Below, in pieces: positions 27,193 to 35,311 of a stretch of DNA of 64,000 nucleotides. This stretch comes from Marinimicrobium alkaliphilum (GTDB lineage: Bacteria > Pseudomonadota > Gammaproteobacteria > Pseudomonadales > Cellvibrionaceae): NCBI RefSeq assembly GCF_003259155.1, contig NZ_QGMQ01000002.1:122925-186924 (forward strand). The letters are read 5' to 3'. Below the pieces are notes generated by a model that was not told the DNA's origin, made no database searches, and saw only the letters and a program-made list of their open reading frames with translations. The position numbers and the translations under genes were made by a program. Each line of letters begins with the position of its first letter. Position 1 is the stretch's first letter.

Positions 27193-29550
27193 ATGGCCCC
27201 ACGAAAGAAAACCCGCACTGCCGCCCCCAAGCGCCGTGCCCGCCGCCCGGCGAAACGCCGAGCCCAGGGGCGTCATGGCTGGGCACTACTGCGCCTGTGG
27301 CTACTGGCCATCCTGGGCTTGTCTCTGGTGGTTGGGGCGCTTTGGGTGGTGTATCTGGACTGGACAGTACGCGACAAGTTTGACGGCAAAAAGTGGTCGC
27401 TGCCGGCCCGGGTTTATGCCCGCCCGCTCGAACTCTATGAAGGCATGGCGCTGGTGCCCGAGCTGTTTGACCAGGAGCTCCAATCCCTGGGTTATCGTCC
27501 GGTACGGCGTATCAGCGGGCCCGGGCAGTGGGTCAAAACCCCCACCGGAGGGCGTACCGGGTACGAGGTTCACAGTCGCGGCTTTGAATTCTGGGACGGT
27601 TCTGAGTCCGCGCACCATTTTATGCTGATCGTGGAAAACGATCGCCTGGTGCGGCTGCTCAACCCCGATGGCAGCGCCCGCCCGTTGGTGCGCCTGGAGC
27701 CTGAGGAAATTGGGGGCATCTACCCCGCGCACATGGAGGACCGGGTGCTGGTGCGCCTGGCGGAGGTGCCAGAATTACTTGGCGCTGGCCTGTTGGCCGT
27801 GGAGGACCGGGAGTTTTACGATCACTGGGGATTTTCGGTGCGGGGGATTACCCGAGCGGCCATCGCCAATCTGCGCTCGGCGGGCGTGGTGCAGGGCGGC
27901 AGCACCATCACCCAGCAGTTGGTCAAGAATTTTTACCTGACCCAGGAGCGCACTTTGTGGCGGAAAGGGCAGGAAGCGGTGATGGCGGTGTTGCTTGAGC
28001 GGCGCTATAGCAAAGCTGACATTCTGGAAACCTACATCAACGAAGTTTATCTGGGCCAGAGCGGCCCACGCGGCGTGCACGGCTTTGGCCTGGCCGCGCA
28101 GCACTACTTCCGCCAGCCCTTGAGCGAGCTCAGCACCGAGCAGATCGCTCTCCTGGTCGGTTTGGCCAAAGGCGCCTCCTTTTATAATCCCTGGCGACAT
28201 CCCCAGCGAGCGACCACGCGCCGCAATCTGGTGTTGCAGGTGATGGCTCAGGAGCGCCTGATTTCCCCCGAGGAGCACGAGCGGGCTCGCCAGGCGCCGT
28301 TGGCTGTGGTCGATCGGGCGCAGCACAGCCTGGTCAGTTACCCGGCCTTTGTGGATCTGGTCAAACGTCAGTTGCAGCGCGACTACCGGGAAGCGGATTT
28401 GCGCAGTGAAGGGTTGCGGATCTTTACCAGCCTGTCTCCCATGGTTCAGCGTCAGGCCGAGGCGGCCCTTAGCGGGCGTATCGAGCGCCTGGCGCGCCAG
28501 CACGACGACGAGCAGCTGCAGGGCGGCATGGTGATTACCTCGGTCGGCGCCGGTGAAGTGCTGGCCGTGGTGGGTGATCGCAATCCGCGCTTTGATGGTT
28601 TCAATCGAGCTCTGGATGCCCGGCGGCCTGTGGGTTCGCTGATCAAGCCGTTCATCTATCTGACGGCGCTGGAAAGCGGTGCGGGTTACCACCCGGCGAG
28701 TATCGTCAGCGATGCCCCGGTGGTGGTGGAAGGGCGCGACGGTCAGCGCTGGGAGCCGCGCAATGCCAACCGTAAAAGCCATGGCGACGTTCTGTTGTAT
28801 CAGGCACTGGTACATTCGTACAACCAGGCCAATGCCCGTTTGGGCATGGAGTTGGGGCTGGACACGGTATACCGCACCCTGCGTCGGGCGGGCTTTGAAG
28901 GTCTGGTCCCCCCGGTGCCGGCAATGCTCCTGGGGTCGGTGGATATGTCGGCCTACGAGGTGGCGGGGATTTACCATACCCTGGCAGCGGAGGGGGTTTA
29001 CACGCCGCTGCGTGCCATTCGCGAGGTGCTCGATGCCGATGGTCAGCCCCTGCGTCGCTATCCCCTGACCATGGAGCAGCGCTTCAGCCCTGAGAGTGCG
29101 TTCCAGACCCAGCACACCCTGCAATGGGTGCTGCGTGAAGGTACCGGGCGTTCAGTCTATCAGCGCCTGCCGGAAAACCTGCCTCTGGCGGGCAAAACCG
29201 GCACCACCAACGACCGGCGCGACAGCTGGTTTGCGGGTTTCAGTGGCGAGCACCTGGCGGTGACCTGGCTTGGCCACGACGACAATTCGGTGACTCCGCT
29301 CACCGGGGCCAGTGGCGCGCTGCAAGCCTGGGCGGATGTATTCAGTACGCTGCCGACCCAGGGTTTGACGCTGTATCCACCCGGGGACGTCAGTTTTGAC
29401 TGGGTCGATAGCGAGACCGGGCTGTTGAGTGCTGAACACTGTGCCAACGCTGTCTGGCTGCCCTTGCGTGAGCAGGGCCGCCCGTCGGAATCCGGAGACT
29501 GTGATTGGCGCCGGGGTGGACAACCGCGTTGGTGGCAGTTCTGGCGCTAA
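27193..29550 (+). CDS. mrcB: Penicillin-binding protein 1B
   Basis: A 785-residue bifunctional peptidoglycan synthase. A basic cytoplasmic tail (1-27) precedes one transmembrane helix (about 32-55), then a UB2H domain (about 75-160). The glycosyltransferase domain carries AVEDREFYDHWG and GGSTITQQLVKNF. The transpeptidase has SxxK in PVGSLIKPF, SYNQAN as SxN, and KTGTTNDRRDSWF as KTG. The UB2H domain identifies PBP1b rather than PBP1a; LpoB would be the expected activator but is not next to it. A small TPR lipoprotein follows. Confidence 0.97.
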   Translation: MAPRKKTRTAAPKRRARRPAKRRAQGRHGWALLRLWLLAILGLSLVVGALWVVYLDWTVRDKFDGKKWSLPARVYARPLELYEGMALVPELFDQELQSLGYRPVRRISGPGQWVKTPTGGRTGYEVHSRGFEFWDGSESAHHFMLIVENDRLVRLLNPDGSARPLVRLEPEEIGGIYPAHMEDRVLVRLAEVPELLGAGLLAVEDREFYDHWGFSVRGITRAAIANLRSAGVVQGGSTITQQLVKNFYLTQERTLWRKGQEAVMAVLLERRYSKADILETYINEVYLGQSGPRGVHGFGLAAQHYFRQPLSELSTEQIALLVGLAKGASFYNPWRHPQRATTRRNLVLQVMAQERLISPEEHERARQAPLAVVDRAQHSLVSYPAFVDLVKRQLQRDYREADLRSEGLRIFTSLSPMVQRQAEAALSGRIERLARQHDDEQLQGGMVITSVGAGEVLAVVGDRNPRFDGFNRALDARRPVGSLIKPFIYLTALESGAGYHPASIVSDAPVVVEGRDGQRWEPRNANRKSHGDVLLYQALVHSYNQANARLGMELGLDTVYRTLRRAGFEGLVPPVPAMLLGSVDMSAYEVAGIYHTLAAEGVYTPLRAIREVLDADGQPLRRYPLTMEQRFSPESAFQTQHTLQWVLREGTGRSVYQRLPENLPLAGKTGTTNDRRDSWFAGFSGEHLAVTWLGHDDNSVTPLTGASGALQAWADVFSTLPTQGLTLYPPGDVSFDWVDSETGLLSAEHCANAVWLPLREQGRPSESGDCDWRRGGQPRWWQFWR

Positions 29551-29616
29551 GCGGATACTGGTAGAATGCGACCCAGTGACCGGAAACCCCCATTTTTTGA
29601 ATAATGAGACGTGATT

Positions 29617-30042
29617 ATGCCCGCAATTGCCTTGATGCGCTCCCTGAGCTTGCTTGCCCTGTTACTGGTACTGGTCGGGTGCGCAGGCCCGCTTGTGCAG
29701 GAGGAGCAGACCGATCCGCAGGTTGATGCGGCCGATCAGCGCGAATCACAACCCTCTGAAGCCGAAGCCGTGTCAGGCCTGTCACATCAGGCACGGGAGC
29801 ATTATCAGCAGGGCAATTATTCGGCCGCAATTGCCGCTGCTGAACGCGGTTTGCGCATCAACCGGCGCACTCCGGAGCTGTATCTGGTGCTCGCCCAAAG
29901 TTACTTCCAGATGGCGCAGCACCAGCAGGCGGATCAGTTCGCCCAGCAGGGGTTAAGATACAGTGAGCCGGGCTCGGTCCTGTCCGAGGCGCTTCAGGCC
30001 ATGCGCGAGCTGGTCAGCGCCCGCCAACCGCTGCATTTTTAG
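29617..30042 (+). CDS. Small TPR lipoprotein
   Basis: A 141-residue protein with a signal peptide and lipobox LVGC (Cys near 21), a Gln/Glu/Asp-rich linker, then about two tetratricopeptide repeats (HYQQGNYSAAIAAAERGLRINRRTPELYLVLAQSYFQM and a second helix pair). The ATG at 29617 is the start. It follows mrcB by 66 bp and may act with PBP1b or its regulators, but this rests only on position. An intrinsic terminator lies about 210 bp after its stop. Confidence 0.82.
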   Translation: MPAIALMRSLSLLALLLVLVGCAGPLVQEEQTDPQVDAADQRESQPSEAEAVSGLSHQAREHYQQGNYSAAIAAAERGLRINRRTPELYLVLAQSYFQMAQHQQADQFAQQGLRYSEPGSVLSEALQAMRELVSARQPLHF

Positions 30043-30255
30043 GGTTGTCGGTCAATTTATACCCAAAAGGCCTGACGGTGCTTCCCAAGCATTGCAAATC
30101 CGTTTAATAAAACCTCGCTCCCCGCTGGCGCTTTGCGGATGAGCAGCGATACTTAGCAGTAACTGGTGTCCCCCTTCGCGCTGTACCACCAGGAGGCCAG
30201 TGGCCTTAGCGGCCAGCGCAGTCAGCCGTGTTTGTGACCCTCTCAGTCTTTTTTC

Positions 30256-30290
30256 GCCGGCGTTACCCCCCAAGGGCGTCGGCTTTTTTT
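30256..30290 (+). terminator. Rho-independent terminator upstream of tRNA-Pro
   Basis: GCCGGCG pairs with CGTCGGC (one G-U) and is followed by seven T. It ends plus-strand transcription from mrcB and the TPR lipoprotein. The stretch 30043-30255 holds no gene that I can support. Confidence 0.8.
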
Positions 30291-30310
30291 GCTTTTCCGC
30301 GGCCCACCCG

Positions 30311-30338
30311 TTTACAGACGCGTCACAGATGCTATAAT
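30311..30338 (+). promoter_or_regulatory. Sigma-70 promoter of tRNA-Pro
   Basis: TTTACA (30311-30316), 16 nt, TATAAT (30333-30338), then a GC-rich discriminator (CGGGCCCGC), as expected for a stringently controlled stable-RNA promoter. The start would be about 20 nt before the tRNA. Confidence 0.85.
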
Positions 30339-30367
30339 CGGGCCCGCTTTGAGCGATCAAAGCCTGT

Positions 30368-30444
30368 CGGAGCGTAGCGCAGCCTGGTAGCGCACCTCGT
30401 TCGGGACGAGGGGGTCGGAGGTTCGAATCCTCTCGCTCCGACCA
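30368..30444 (+). tRNA. tRNA-Pro (CGG)
   Basis: A 77-nt cloverleaf with encoded CCA. Acceptor CGGAGCG pairs with CGCTCCG, the anticodon loop TTCGGGA gives CGG, and the T-arm is CGGAG/GGTTCGAAT/CCTCTC-like. It is a single tRNA transcription unit with its own promoter and terminator. Confidence 0.96.
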
Positions 30445-30451
30445 CTATTCT

Positions 30452-30486
30452 AAAACCCTGGTTCGAATGAGCCGGGGTTTTTTATT
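30452..30486 (+). terminator. Terminator after tRNA-Pro
   Basis: AAACCCTGG and CCGGGGTTT pair across a short loop, followed by T residues (TTTTTTA). It lies 8 bp after the tRNA. Confidence 0.85.
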
Positions 30487-30546
30487 GCCATCGAAAAGGT
30501 CTGCCTTTAAAGTAAAGCGCTACCGTTGTTTCAAAGGAGTGAAACC

Positions 30547-31101
30547 ATGCGCTTGTGCATCCCGCCGTTAATGACGTTGTTTGTTCTCGCTTCCCTCTCT
30601 TGGCCTCTGGCGGCCGGCGCGTGTGAATCCCTGAAAAGCCGTGCCGAACATTACCGGGATCTGCGCCGGGCCGGTGGCACGGCGAGGCAGCTGGCCCGCT
30701 GGCAGTCGCAGTACAATCACTATTGGAATCGCTATCAGGACTGCCATCGTCGGGGGCTGAGTGCCCAAGGGGTAGAGCGGGTGCAAGGTCAGGCGCCGCT
30801 GGATGCGAACCCACAGCGCTGGCGTCGTCGACAGACTGAGGTCACCGACCCGGTGGTGCGGAGTCTGCTGCGTACCTGCAATTATTGGATCGACGAGTAC
30901 AATCAACAGCCCACGGAGCACGCCCGCCAGTACCGGGCCAGCGCCTGCCGTGATTTTGCCAGTGCCGAGCGGCGCGCACTCAATCCGCCGGCGCGACTGC
31001 CCGCGCAGCACCGACCGCTGAGCGAGTGTGCCAAGCCCGGCAATGTCCTGGATAACGAAGTGCTCGAGTGTATGCAGGGGCTTCGGCAGCCGAGCTGGTA
31101 G
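30547..31101 (+). CDS. Secreted protein of unknown function
   Basis: A 184-residue protein with a clear signal peptide (MRLCIPPLMTLFVLASLSWPLAAGA, cleaved before CESL). The mature part is Arg- and Gln-rich with about seven Cys residues, suggesting disulfides in the periplasm. I see no known domain. AAAGGAG at 30533-30539 sets the ATG at 30547. It is a single gene, convergent with panB and only 2 bp from its end. Confidence 0.75.
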   Translation: MRLCIPPLMTLFVLASLSWPLAAGACESLKSRAEHYRDLRRAGGTARQLARWQSQYNHYWNRYQDCHRRGLSAQGVERVQGQAPLDANPQRWRRRQTEVTDPVVRSLLRTCNYWIDEYNQQPTEHARQYRASACRDFASAERRALNPPARLPAQHRPLSECAKPGNVLDNEVLECMQGLRQPSW

Positions 31102-31103
31102 GC

Positions 31104-31943
31104 TTACTCAAAGATATTATCGGGACCGGGGAAGGCGCCATTTTTGACGTCGGCGACGTACTTTTTCATGGCCCCCGGGATGTCGCCGGTTTCGGTCAGG
31201 AAGTTTTTCGAAAATTTTGGTGGGTGCTCGGTGAGGCCGAGAATATCGTTAATGACCAACACCTGGGCATCGGTATCCGTGCCTGCGCCAATACCGATAG
31301 TAGGGATGTTGATGGCCTGGGTAATGCGTTGGGCCAGTTCGGCCGGGACGCACTCAAGGACCAGTAAATCGGCGCCAGCATCCGCCAGGCGCCGGGCGTC
31401 GGCGAGGATTGTGTCGGCCTGTTCCGGGGTCCTTCCCTGTACCCGAAAACCACCGAATTTGTTGACTGACTGCGGCGTGAGCCCCAAATGGGCGCACACC
31501 GGAATACCCCGTTCCGCAAGCATGGTGACGGTGCCTGCGAGCCATTCGCCGCCCTCGAGTTTCACCATTTGGGCGCCCGCTTGCATGATACGAGTGGCGT
31601 TGCGCAGGGCGTCCTCGGGCGTGGCGTAGGTCATAAAAGGCAGGTCGCCAATGATCAGCGACTTGTTGTTACCTCGGGCCACGGCTTCGATATGGTAAAT
31701 CATGTGTTCCATGGTTACCGGCACCGTGCTGTCGTATCCGAGTACGGTCATACCCAGAGAGTCGCCAATCAGTACTGCCTCGACGCCGCAGCGTTGGGCC
31801 ATCGCCGCCATATGGGCGTCGTAGAGGGCAATCACCACAAACTTCTCCCCGCTGTCCTTGTACTTACGCAGGGTGTTTATGGTCACCGGCTTGCTCAGGG
31901 CGGCCTCTGGGCCGGGGCTCGAGTAGGGCATGGCGCTCTCCAT
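31104..31943 (-). CDS. panB: 3-methyl-2-oxobutanoate hydroxymethyltransferase
   Basis: A 279-residue TIM-barrel enzyme making ketopantoate for pantothenate and CoA synthesis. Blocks VVIALYDAHMAAMAQRCGVEAVLIGDSLGM, GDLPFMTY and VCAHLGLTPQSVN are typical, including metal and folate-binding residues. An internal ATG at 31931 is an alternative start. panC, its usual neighbour in Pseudomonas, is not downstream; a convergent gene follows instead. It ends the pcnB-folK-dNK-panB unit. Confidence 0.96.
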   Translation of the reverse strand: MESAMPYSSPGPEAALSKPVTINTLRKYKDSGEKFVVIALYDAHMAAMAQRCGVEAVLIGDSLGMTVLGYDSTVPVTMEHMIYHIEAVARGNNKSLIIGDLPFMTYATPEDALRNATRIMQAGAQMVKLEGGEWLAGTVTMLAERGIPVCAHLGLTPQSVNKFGGFRVQGRTPEQADTILADARRLADAGADLLVLECVPAELAQRITQAINIPTIGIGAGTDTDAQVLVINDILGLTEHPPKFSKNFLTETGDIPGAMKKYVADVKNGAFPGPDNIFE

Positions 31944-31951
31944 AGCCGGTG

Positions 31952-32635
31952 CTAGAGCACCGGTGTCGGGTTGTAATAGTGACGGCCGCTTTTGATGGTC
32001 AGTACATACTCCACCAGCTGGCGGAAGTGGCTGGGGTTGCTGGCCAGGTCCAGGTCTTGAGCGTTGACGATCAGCAGCGGCGCGCTGTCATAGTAATGGA
32101 AGAAATGGGTATAGGCGTCGTTCAGCGTACTCAGGTAGTCGCTACTGATGCTCTGCTCCATCGCCACGCCGCGCTGGCGGATGCGCTCGTTGAGCACCTT
32201 GGTGGGGGCCTGCAGATAGACCACCAGATCCGGCACTGGCGCATCGATGGTGAGCTTGTCGTACACCTGCTGATAGATGGCCAGCTCGTCGTCATCGAGC
32301 GTGGCCTGGGCAAACAACTGATCTTTTTCGATCATGAAGTCCGCGACCCGCACCGGCTCAAAAATATCGTTCTGACGCAGCTGCTGAATCTGGTTGGCGC
32401 GCTGAAACAGAAAGAACAACTGTGTGGGCAGGGCGACGCTTTTGGGGTCGCGATAAAAGCGCTCGAGAAACGGGTTTTCTTCGGGCTGCTCCAGCAGCGT
32501 GTCATAGTTGAACAGTTGCGCGATATTGCGCGCGAGGGTGGTTTTGCCCACGCCGATGGGGCCTTCTACGGCGATGTAGCGCGGCAGTTCGAGGCCGCTT
32601 AAATCCAGTGCCAGATCGTCAAAGATGGGTTCCAC
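31952..32635 (-). CDS. Deoxynucleoside kinase family protein
   Basis: A 227-residue P-loop kinase. Walker A is VEGPIGVGKTTLA near residue 25, and the substrate region VADFMIEKDQLFAQATL matches the deoxyadenosine/deoxyguanosine kinase family. The lid-like segment NERIRQRGVAMEQSIS is present. It would phosphorylate a deoxynucleoside for salvage, but the substrate is not set. It lies between folK (17-bp overlap) and panB, a placement seen in several marine gammaproteobacteria but not in Pseudomonas. Confidence 0.87.
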   Translation of the reverse strand: MEPIFDDLALDLSGLELPRYIAVEGPIGVGKTTLARNIAQLFNYDTLLEQPEENPFLERFYRDPKSVALPTQLFFLFQRANQIQQLRQNDIFEPVRVADFMIEKDQLFAQATLDDDELAIYQQVYDKLTIDAPVPDLVVYLQAPTKVLNERIRQRGVAMEQSISSDYLSTLNDAYTHFFHYYDSAPLLIVNAQDLDLASNPSHFRQLVEYVLTIKSGRHYYNPTPVL

Positions 32636-33152
32636 TGACGGCTCCTGTGGTCAGTTCAGTTTCATTCACGGGGACGAGGCCGTCCCGGTCGCAGTGCTCA
32701 AGCAGCGCGGCCAGGCTTCGGCCATCGGGTAACACCAGTGTAGGCGCAATGTCGGCCAAGGGGTAGAGGACAAAGTTGCGCTCGCTCAAGTAGGGGTGGG
32801 GCACACTCAGGCGTGGCAGATCAAGGGTGTGCTCGCCGTAAAGCAGCAGGTCCAGATCCAGGGTACGGGGCCCCCAGTGTTGTTTGCGCACCCGTCGGTG
32901 GGCTTGCTCAATACCCTGCAAAGCGTCAAGCAAGGCCAGCGCGGGTAGGCGGGTGTGCAGTGCGGCTACGGCATTGATGTAGTCCGGCTGCGGTGGCCCC
33001 ACGGCACGGCTGCGGTAGAGAGGGGAGCGCGCCACCAGCTTGCTGTCGGGCAGTACCGCGAGAGCGTCAAAGGCGCGCGTAATCTGCGTGTGCGGATTAT
33101 CGAGGTTACTCCCAAGCCCGATATAGGCCGTGATCGGAGCCGCATCGGTCAT
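32619..33152 (-). CDS. folK: 2-amino-4-hydroxy-6-hydroxymethyldihydropteridine pyrophosphokinase
   Basis: A 177-residue enzyme of folate synthesis. TAYIGLGSNLDNP at the N-terminus and the HPPK signature GPRTLDLDLLLYG are both exact. The ATG at 33152 fits, only 2 bp after the pcnB stop; the longer upstream frame overlaps pcnB and has no similarity. The end overlaps the kinase gene by 17 bp. pcnB-folK-panB is a conserved order. Confidence 0.96.
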   Translation of the reverse strand: MTDAAPITAYIGLGSNLDNPHTQITRAFDALAVLPDSKLVARSPLYRSRAVGPPQPDYINAVAALHTRLPALALLDALQGIEQAHRRVRKQHWGPRTLDLDLLLYGEHTLDLPRLSVPHPYLSERNFVLYPLADIAPTLVLPDGRSLAALLEHCDRDGLVPVNETELTTGAVSGTHL

Positions 33153-33154
33153 GC

Positions 33155-34504
33155 CTAACTGTCCTGCTCGCCCGGTGTGGTGTCGCTGCGCCGGGGTTTG
33201 CGGCGCCGGCGGCGTTTGTTGCGTCCGGCGCCGGGCTCGCGCCCGAGGTTGTTGACCATGCGCTGACGTTCTTCGTCGTCCACCGCCTGGAATTTGGTCC
33301 ACCAGTCACCCAGTCCGTCGAGCTTTTCGCCCGAGGCTTCACGCATCAGCACAAAGTCGTAGGCGGCGCGAAAGCGCATGTGGTCCATCAGGCGCCAGGC
33401 CCGCTGGCCATGGCGTTTGGCCAGGCGGTGCTGGAGATCCCAGATATCGCGCATTGGGATCAGGAAGCGCTTGGGAATGGAGGTGTGCGCCAACTGCTGG
33501 CCGATGACTTCCTGGGCCGCCTGGTTATGGGCGATGTTGGGCGGCATCTGCTCGGCCAACTCGCGTTCGCGAATCTGTACGGGCGGCCAGAGCAGTGCAG
33601 CATAGATGAACGCAGGTGTGACCGGCTTGCTGGCCCGTATGCGTTTATCGGTGTTGGTCATGGTAGCTTCAATCAGGCCCTGCGCATGCAGGTCGCCACT
33701 TTGCAGCACTTCGTCGGTGCCCGGGAACAGATGTCCGAGCAGCTGGTATTCCTGTAACAGCTGAAAGGTGGCCGTGGCCGAGCCGTTCATAAACAGTTTG
33801 AGCACTTCTTCGAACAGGCGTGCCGGTGGGATGTTACGCAGCATCTCACCCACCTCGAAAATCGGTTCCGCGGTTTTCGGTTCGATGCTGAAGCCGAGCT
33901 TGGCGGCAAAGCGCACCGCCCGCAGCATGCGCACCGGGTCTTCCTTGTAGCGGGTTTCGGGGTCGCCGATGATACGCAGGGTACGGTTTTTCAGGTCGCG
34001 CAGGCCACCGGTGTAGTCGTGAACGGTAAAGCCGTCGAGGCTGTAGTAGAGCGCGTTGATGGTAAAGTCGCGGCGCATGGCATCACTTTCCATATCGCCG
34101 TAAACGTTATCGCGCAGGAGCATGCCCTCGTCGGTACGCTCGGCATTGTGATGGCCGCGGAAGGTGGTAACCTCAATCAGCTCACGTCCCATGCGCACGT
34201 GCACGATCTGGAAGCGCCGCCCGATGATACGGGCGCTGCGGAACAGACGTTTGATTTGCTCGGGCTTGGCGTTGGTGCCGACATCGAAGTCCTTGGGATG
34301 GCCGCCCAGCAGCAGGTCGCGGACACCGCCGCCGACCAGGTAGGCCTCATAGCCCCCGTCGCGCAATATCCGCATGATTTTGAGCGCCCCTGGACTGATG
34401 TCCCGCCGGGAAATATTGTGTTGATCGCGGGGTAACACCAGGGGGCCATCCTGAACCGCGCTGGTTGCGCGTGAGGACAGTAACTTGAACAGCCGTTTCA
34501 GCAT
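33155..34504 (-). CDS. pcnB: Poly(A) polymerase I
   Basis: A 449-residue nucleotidyltransferase that adds poly(A) to RNA 3' ends and so promotes decay. The head domain shows AYLVGGGVRDLLLGGHPKDFDVGTNA with the catalytic Asp pair, followed by RRDFTINALYY and the RIIGDPETRYKEDPVRMLRAVRFAAKLGF block. The C-terminal tail is basic (RRRRRKPRR), as in E. coli PcnB. I chose ATG 34504 by similarity; a frame extends to 34576 without it. The start is 128 bp downstream of the crcZ-like terminator, with TAAAAT as a possible -10. Confidence 0.95.
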   Translation of the reverse strand: MLKRLFKLLSSRATSAVQDGPLVLPRDQHNISRRDISPGALKIMRILRDGGYEAYLVGGGVRDLLLGGHPKDFDVGTNAKPEQIKRLFRSARIIGRRFQIVHVRMGRELIEVTTFRGHHNAERTDEGMLLRDNVYGDMESDAMRRDFTINALYYSLDGFTVHDYTGGLRDLKNRTLRIIGDPETRYKEDPVRMLRAVRFAAKLGFSIEPKTAEPIFEVGEMLRNIPPARLFEEVLKLFMNGSATATFQLLQEYQLLGHLFPGTDEVLQSGDLHAQGLIEATMTNTDKRIRASKPVTPAFIYAALLWPPVQIRERELAEQMPPNIAHNQAAQEVIGQQLAHTSIPKRFLIPMRDIWDLQHRLAKRHGQRAWRLMDHMRFRAAYDFVLMREASGEKLDGLGDWWTKFQAVDDEERQRMVNNLGREPGAGRNKRRRRRKPRRSDTTPGEQDS

Positions 34505-34631
34505 AGAATCCGTTGCGTCTTGAAAGTGAGCGGGTTGGTACCCGATATCGGCGCGTTTGATACCAGTGCACGCCATTTTGCGCTGGATTTTAGCACGAAC
34601 GCCTAACGGTGGAAATAAGAGGGCCAGACAG

Positions 34632-34660
34632 CAAAACGGGAAAGCCTTAGCTTTCCCGTG
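34632..34660 (-). terminator. Terminator of the CrcZ-like RNA
   Basis: On the minus strand ACGGGAAAGC-TAAG-GCTTTCCCGT has a 10-bp stem and 4-nt loop followed by TTTGC. The short U-run may allow some read-through into pcnB. Confidence 0.85.
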
Positions 34661-35075
34661 TAGGAGGTACCAATTTACGCATTTTGCGCTAAACAGGCGC
34701 GTCCTTGCCCATCGTTAACTATTGCTTTTGTGCATCCCGTTCCAGTACTAGTCAGCTTCGCTTTATTCTTCTCATATCATTATTCTTGTGTCTTGCTCAG
34801 TCTTTGCTTGTGTTTCATTTATTCTTCTTTCGTTATTGTTATTACAATGTCTTTTTTTATTGTTTCTTGTCGTTATTAGTCAGTCTTTCGTTTCTTATTG
34901 TTTGTTGTCGTTATTATCGTCTTTTCGTTTCTTATTGTTTCTTGTTGTTATTCTATTTGAACCACTGTTCTTATTGTTTGTCTTTGTTATAGCGCCATTT
35001 GGCGGTTTTCTTATTGTTTCTTGTTTTTATAAGGCTCTGGGAACCTGCGTTTTTATTATTTGTCGTTGTTATGTG
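34632..35075 (-). ncRNA. crcZ: CrcZ-like Hfq/Crc-sequestering small RNA
   Basis: About 440 nt transcribed on the minus strand between cbrB and pcnB, the locus of crcZ in Pseudomonas (407 nt in P. aeruginosa). The RNA is A-rich and carries eight separate exact AAYAAYAA motifs, 5' ends at 35060, 35018, 34978, 34949, 34939, 34902, 34864 and 34840 (a ninth overlaps at 34843). Such motifs are the Hfq distal-face/Crc-binding sites that let CrcZ titrate Hfq-Crc and relieve carbon catabolite repression. A sigma-54 promoter, a CbrB-type activator site and a terminator frame it. A short CGCC-AAAT-GGCG hairpin (34993-35004) lies between two motifs. Plus-strand frames here are only U-rich shadows. RNA existence is inferred. 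Confidence 0.88.
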
Positions 35076-35085
35076 CCGGATATAG

Positions 35086-35101
35086 AGCACTTCCTGTGCC
35101 A
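35086..35101 (-). promoter_or_regulatory. Sigma-54 (RpoN) promoter of the CrcZ-like RNA
   Basis: On the minus strand TGGCAC (35101-35096), 5 nt, GTGCT (35090-35086). This matches the TGGCAC-N5-TTGCW consensus except one base at the start of the -12 box, with both invariant dinucleotides (GG and GC) correctly spaced. Transcription would begin near 35075. Confidence 0.85.
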
Positions 35102-35198
35102 GAAATGGAGAGTCCTTTAAAAACAGTAACTTAGCTTATTTGTCTGATCATATATTCGGTTTTGTTATTTCCAAAGGTTACAACTTTAAGGTTTGGTT

Positions 35199-35224
35199 TG
35201 TTACAAAGGTGGGCGGAGGTAACA
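35199..35224 (-). promoter_or_regulatory. CbrB-type upstream activator site
   Basis: A perfect TGTTAC-N14-GTAACA palindrome, identical in form to the CbrB site known upstream of crcZ genes in Pseudomonas. It lies about 135 bp upstream of the predicted start, a normal distance for an RpoN enhancer site. The DNA between it and the promoter (35102-35198) is AT-rich, as expected for a looping region. Confidence 0.85.
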
Positions 35225-35248
35225 CATTCGTGAATGTGGGGTGGCAGG

Positions 35249-35272
35249 GTAACACCGCTCCCGACGGTAACA
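35249..35272 (-). promoter_or_regulatory. Additional CbrB half-sites
   Basis: Two more GTAACA half-sites (35249-35254 and 35267-35272) lie in the same orientation 30 and 48 bp beyond the main palindrome half. An isolated TGTTAC occurs at 35348-35353. They may extend the enhancer. Confidence 0.5.
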
Positions 35273-35311
35273 GATAGGATCGATCTGGCGTATAAAATCG
35301 ATTATCAGAAT

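Noticed and set aside
27775-29124. A 449-codon minus-strand frame across mrcB
   Set aside because: Antisense shadow of a clear PBP1b gene; no motif or start signal.
30052-30360. A 102-codon minus-strand frame between the TPR lipoprotein and tRNA-Pro
   Set aside because: It spans a plus-strand terminator and the tRNA-Pro promoter, with no similarity or signal, so it is unlikely to be a gene.
34705-35120. Two plus-strand frames coding for very hydrophobic Leu/Phe/Cys-rich peptides
   Set aside because: They arise because the strand is U-rich. They lack a ribosome binding site and known similarity, and they lie antisense to the CrcZ-like RNA.
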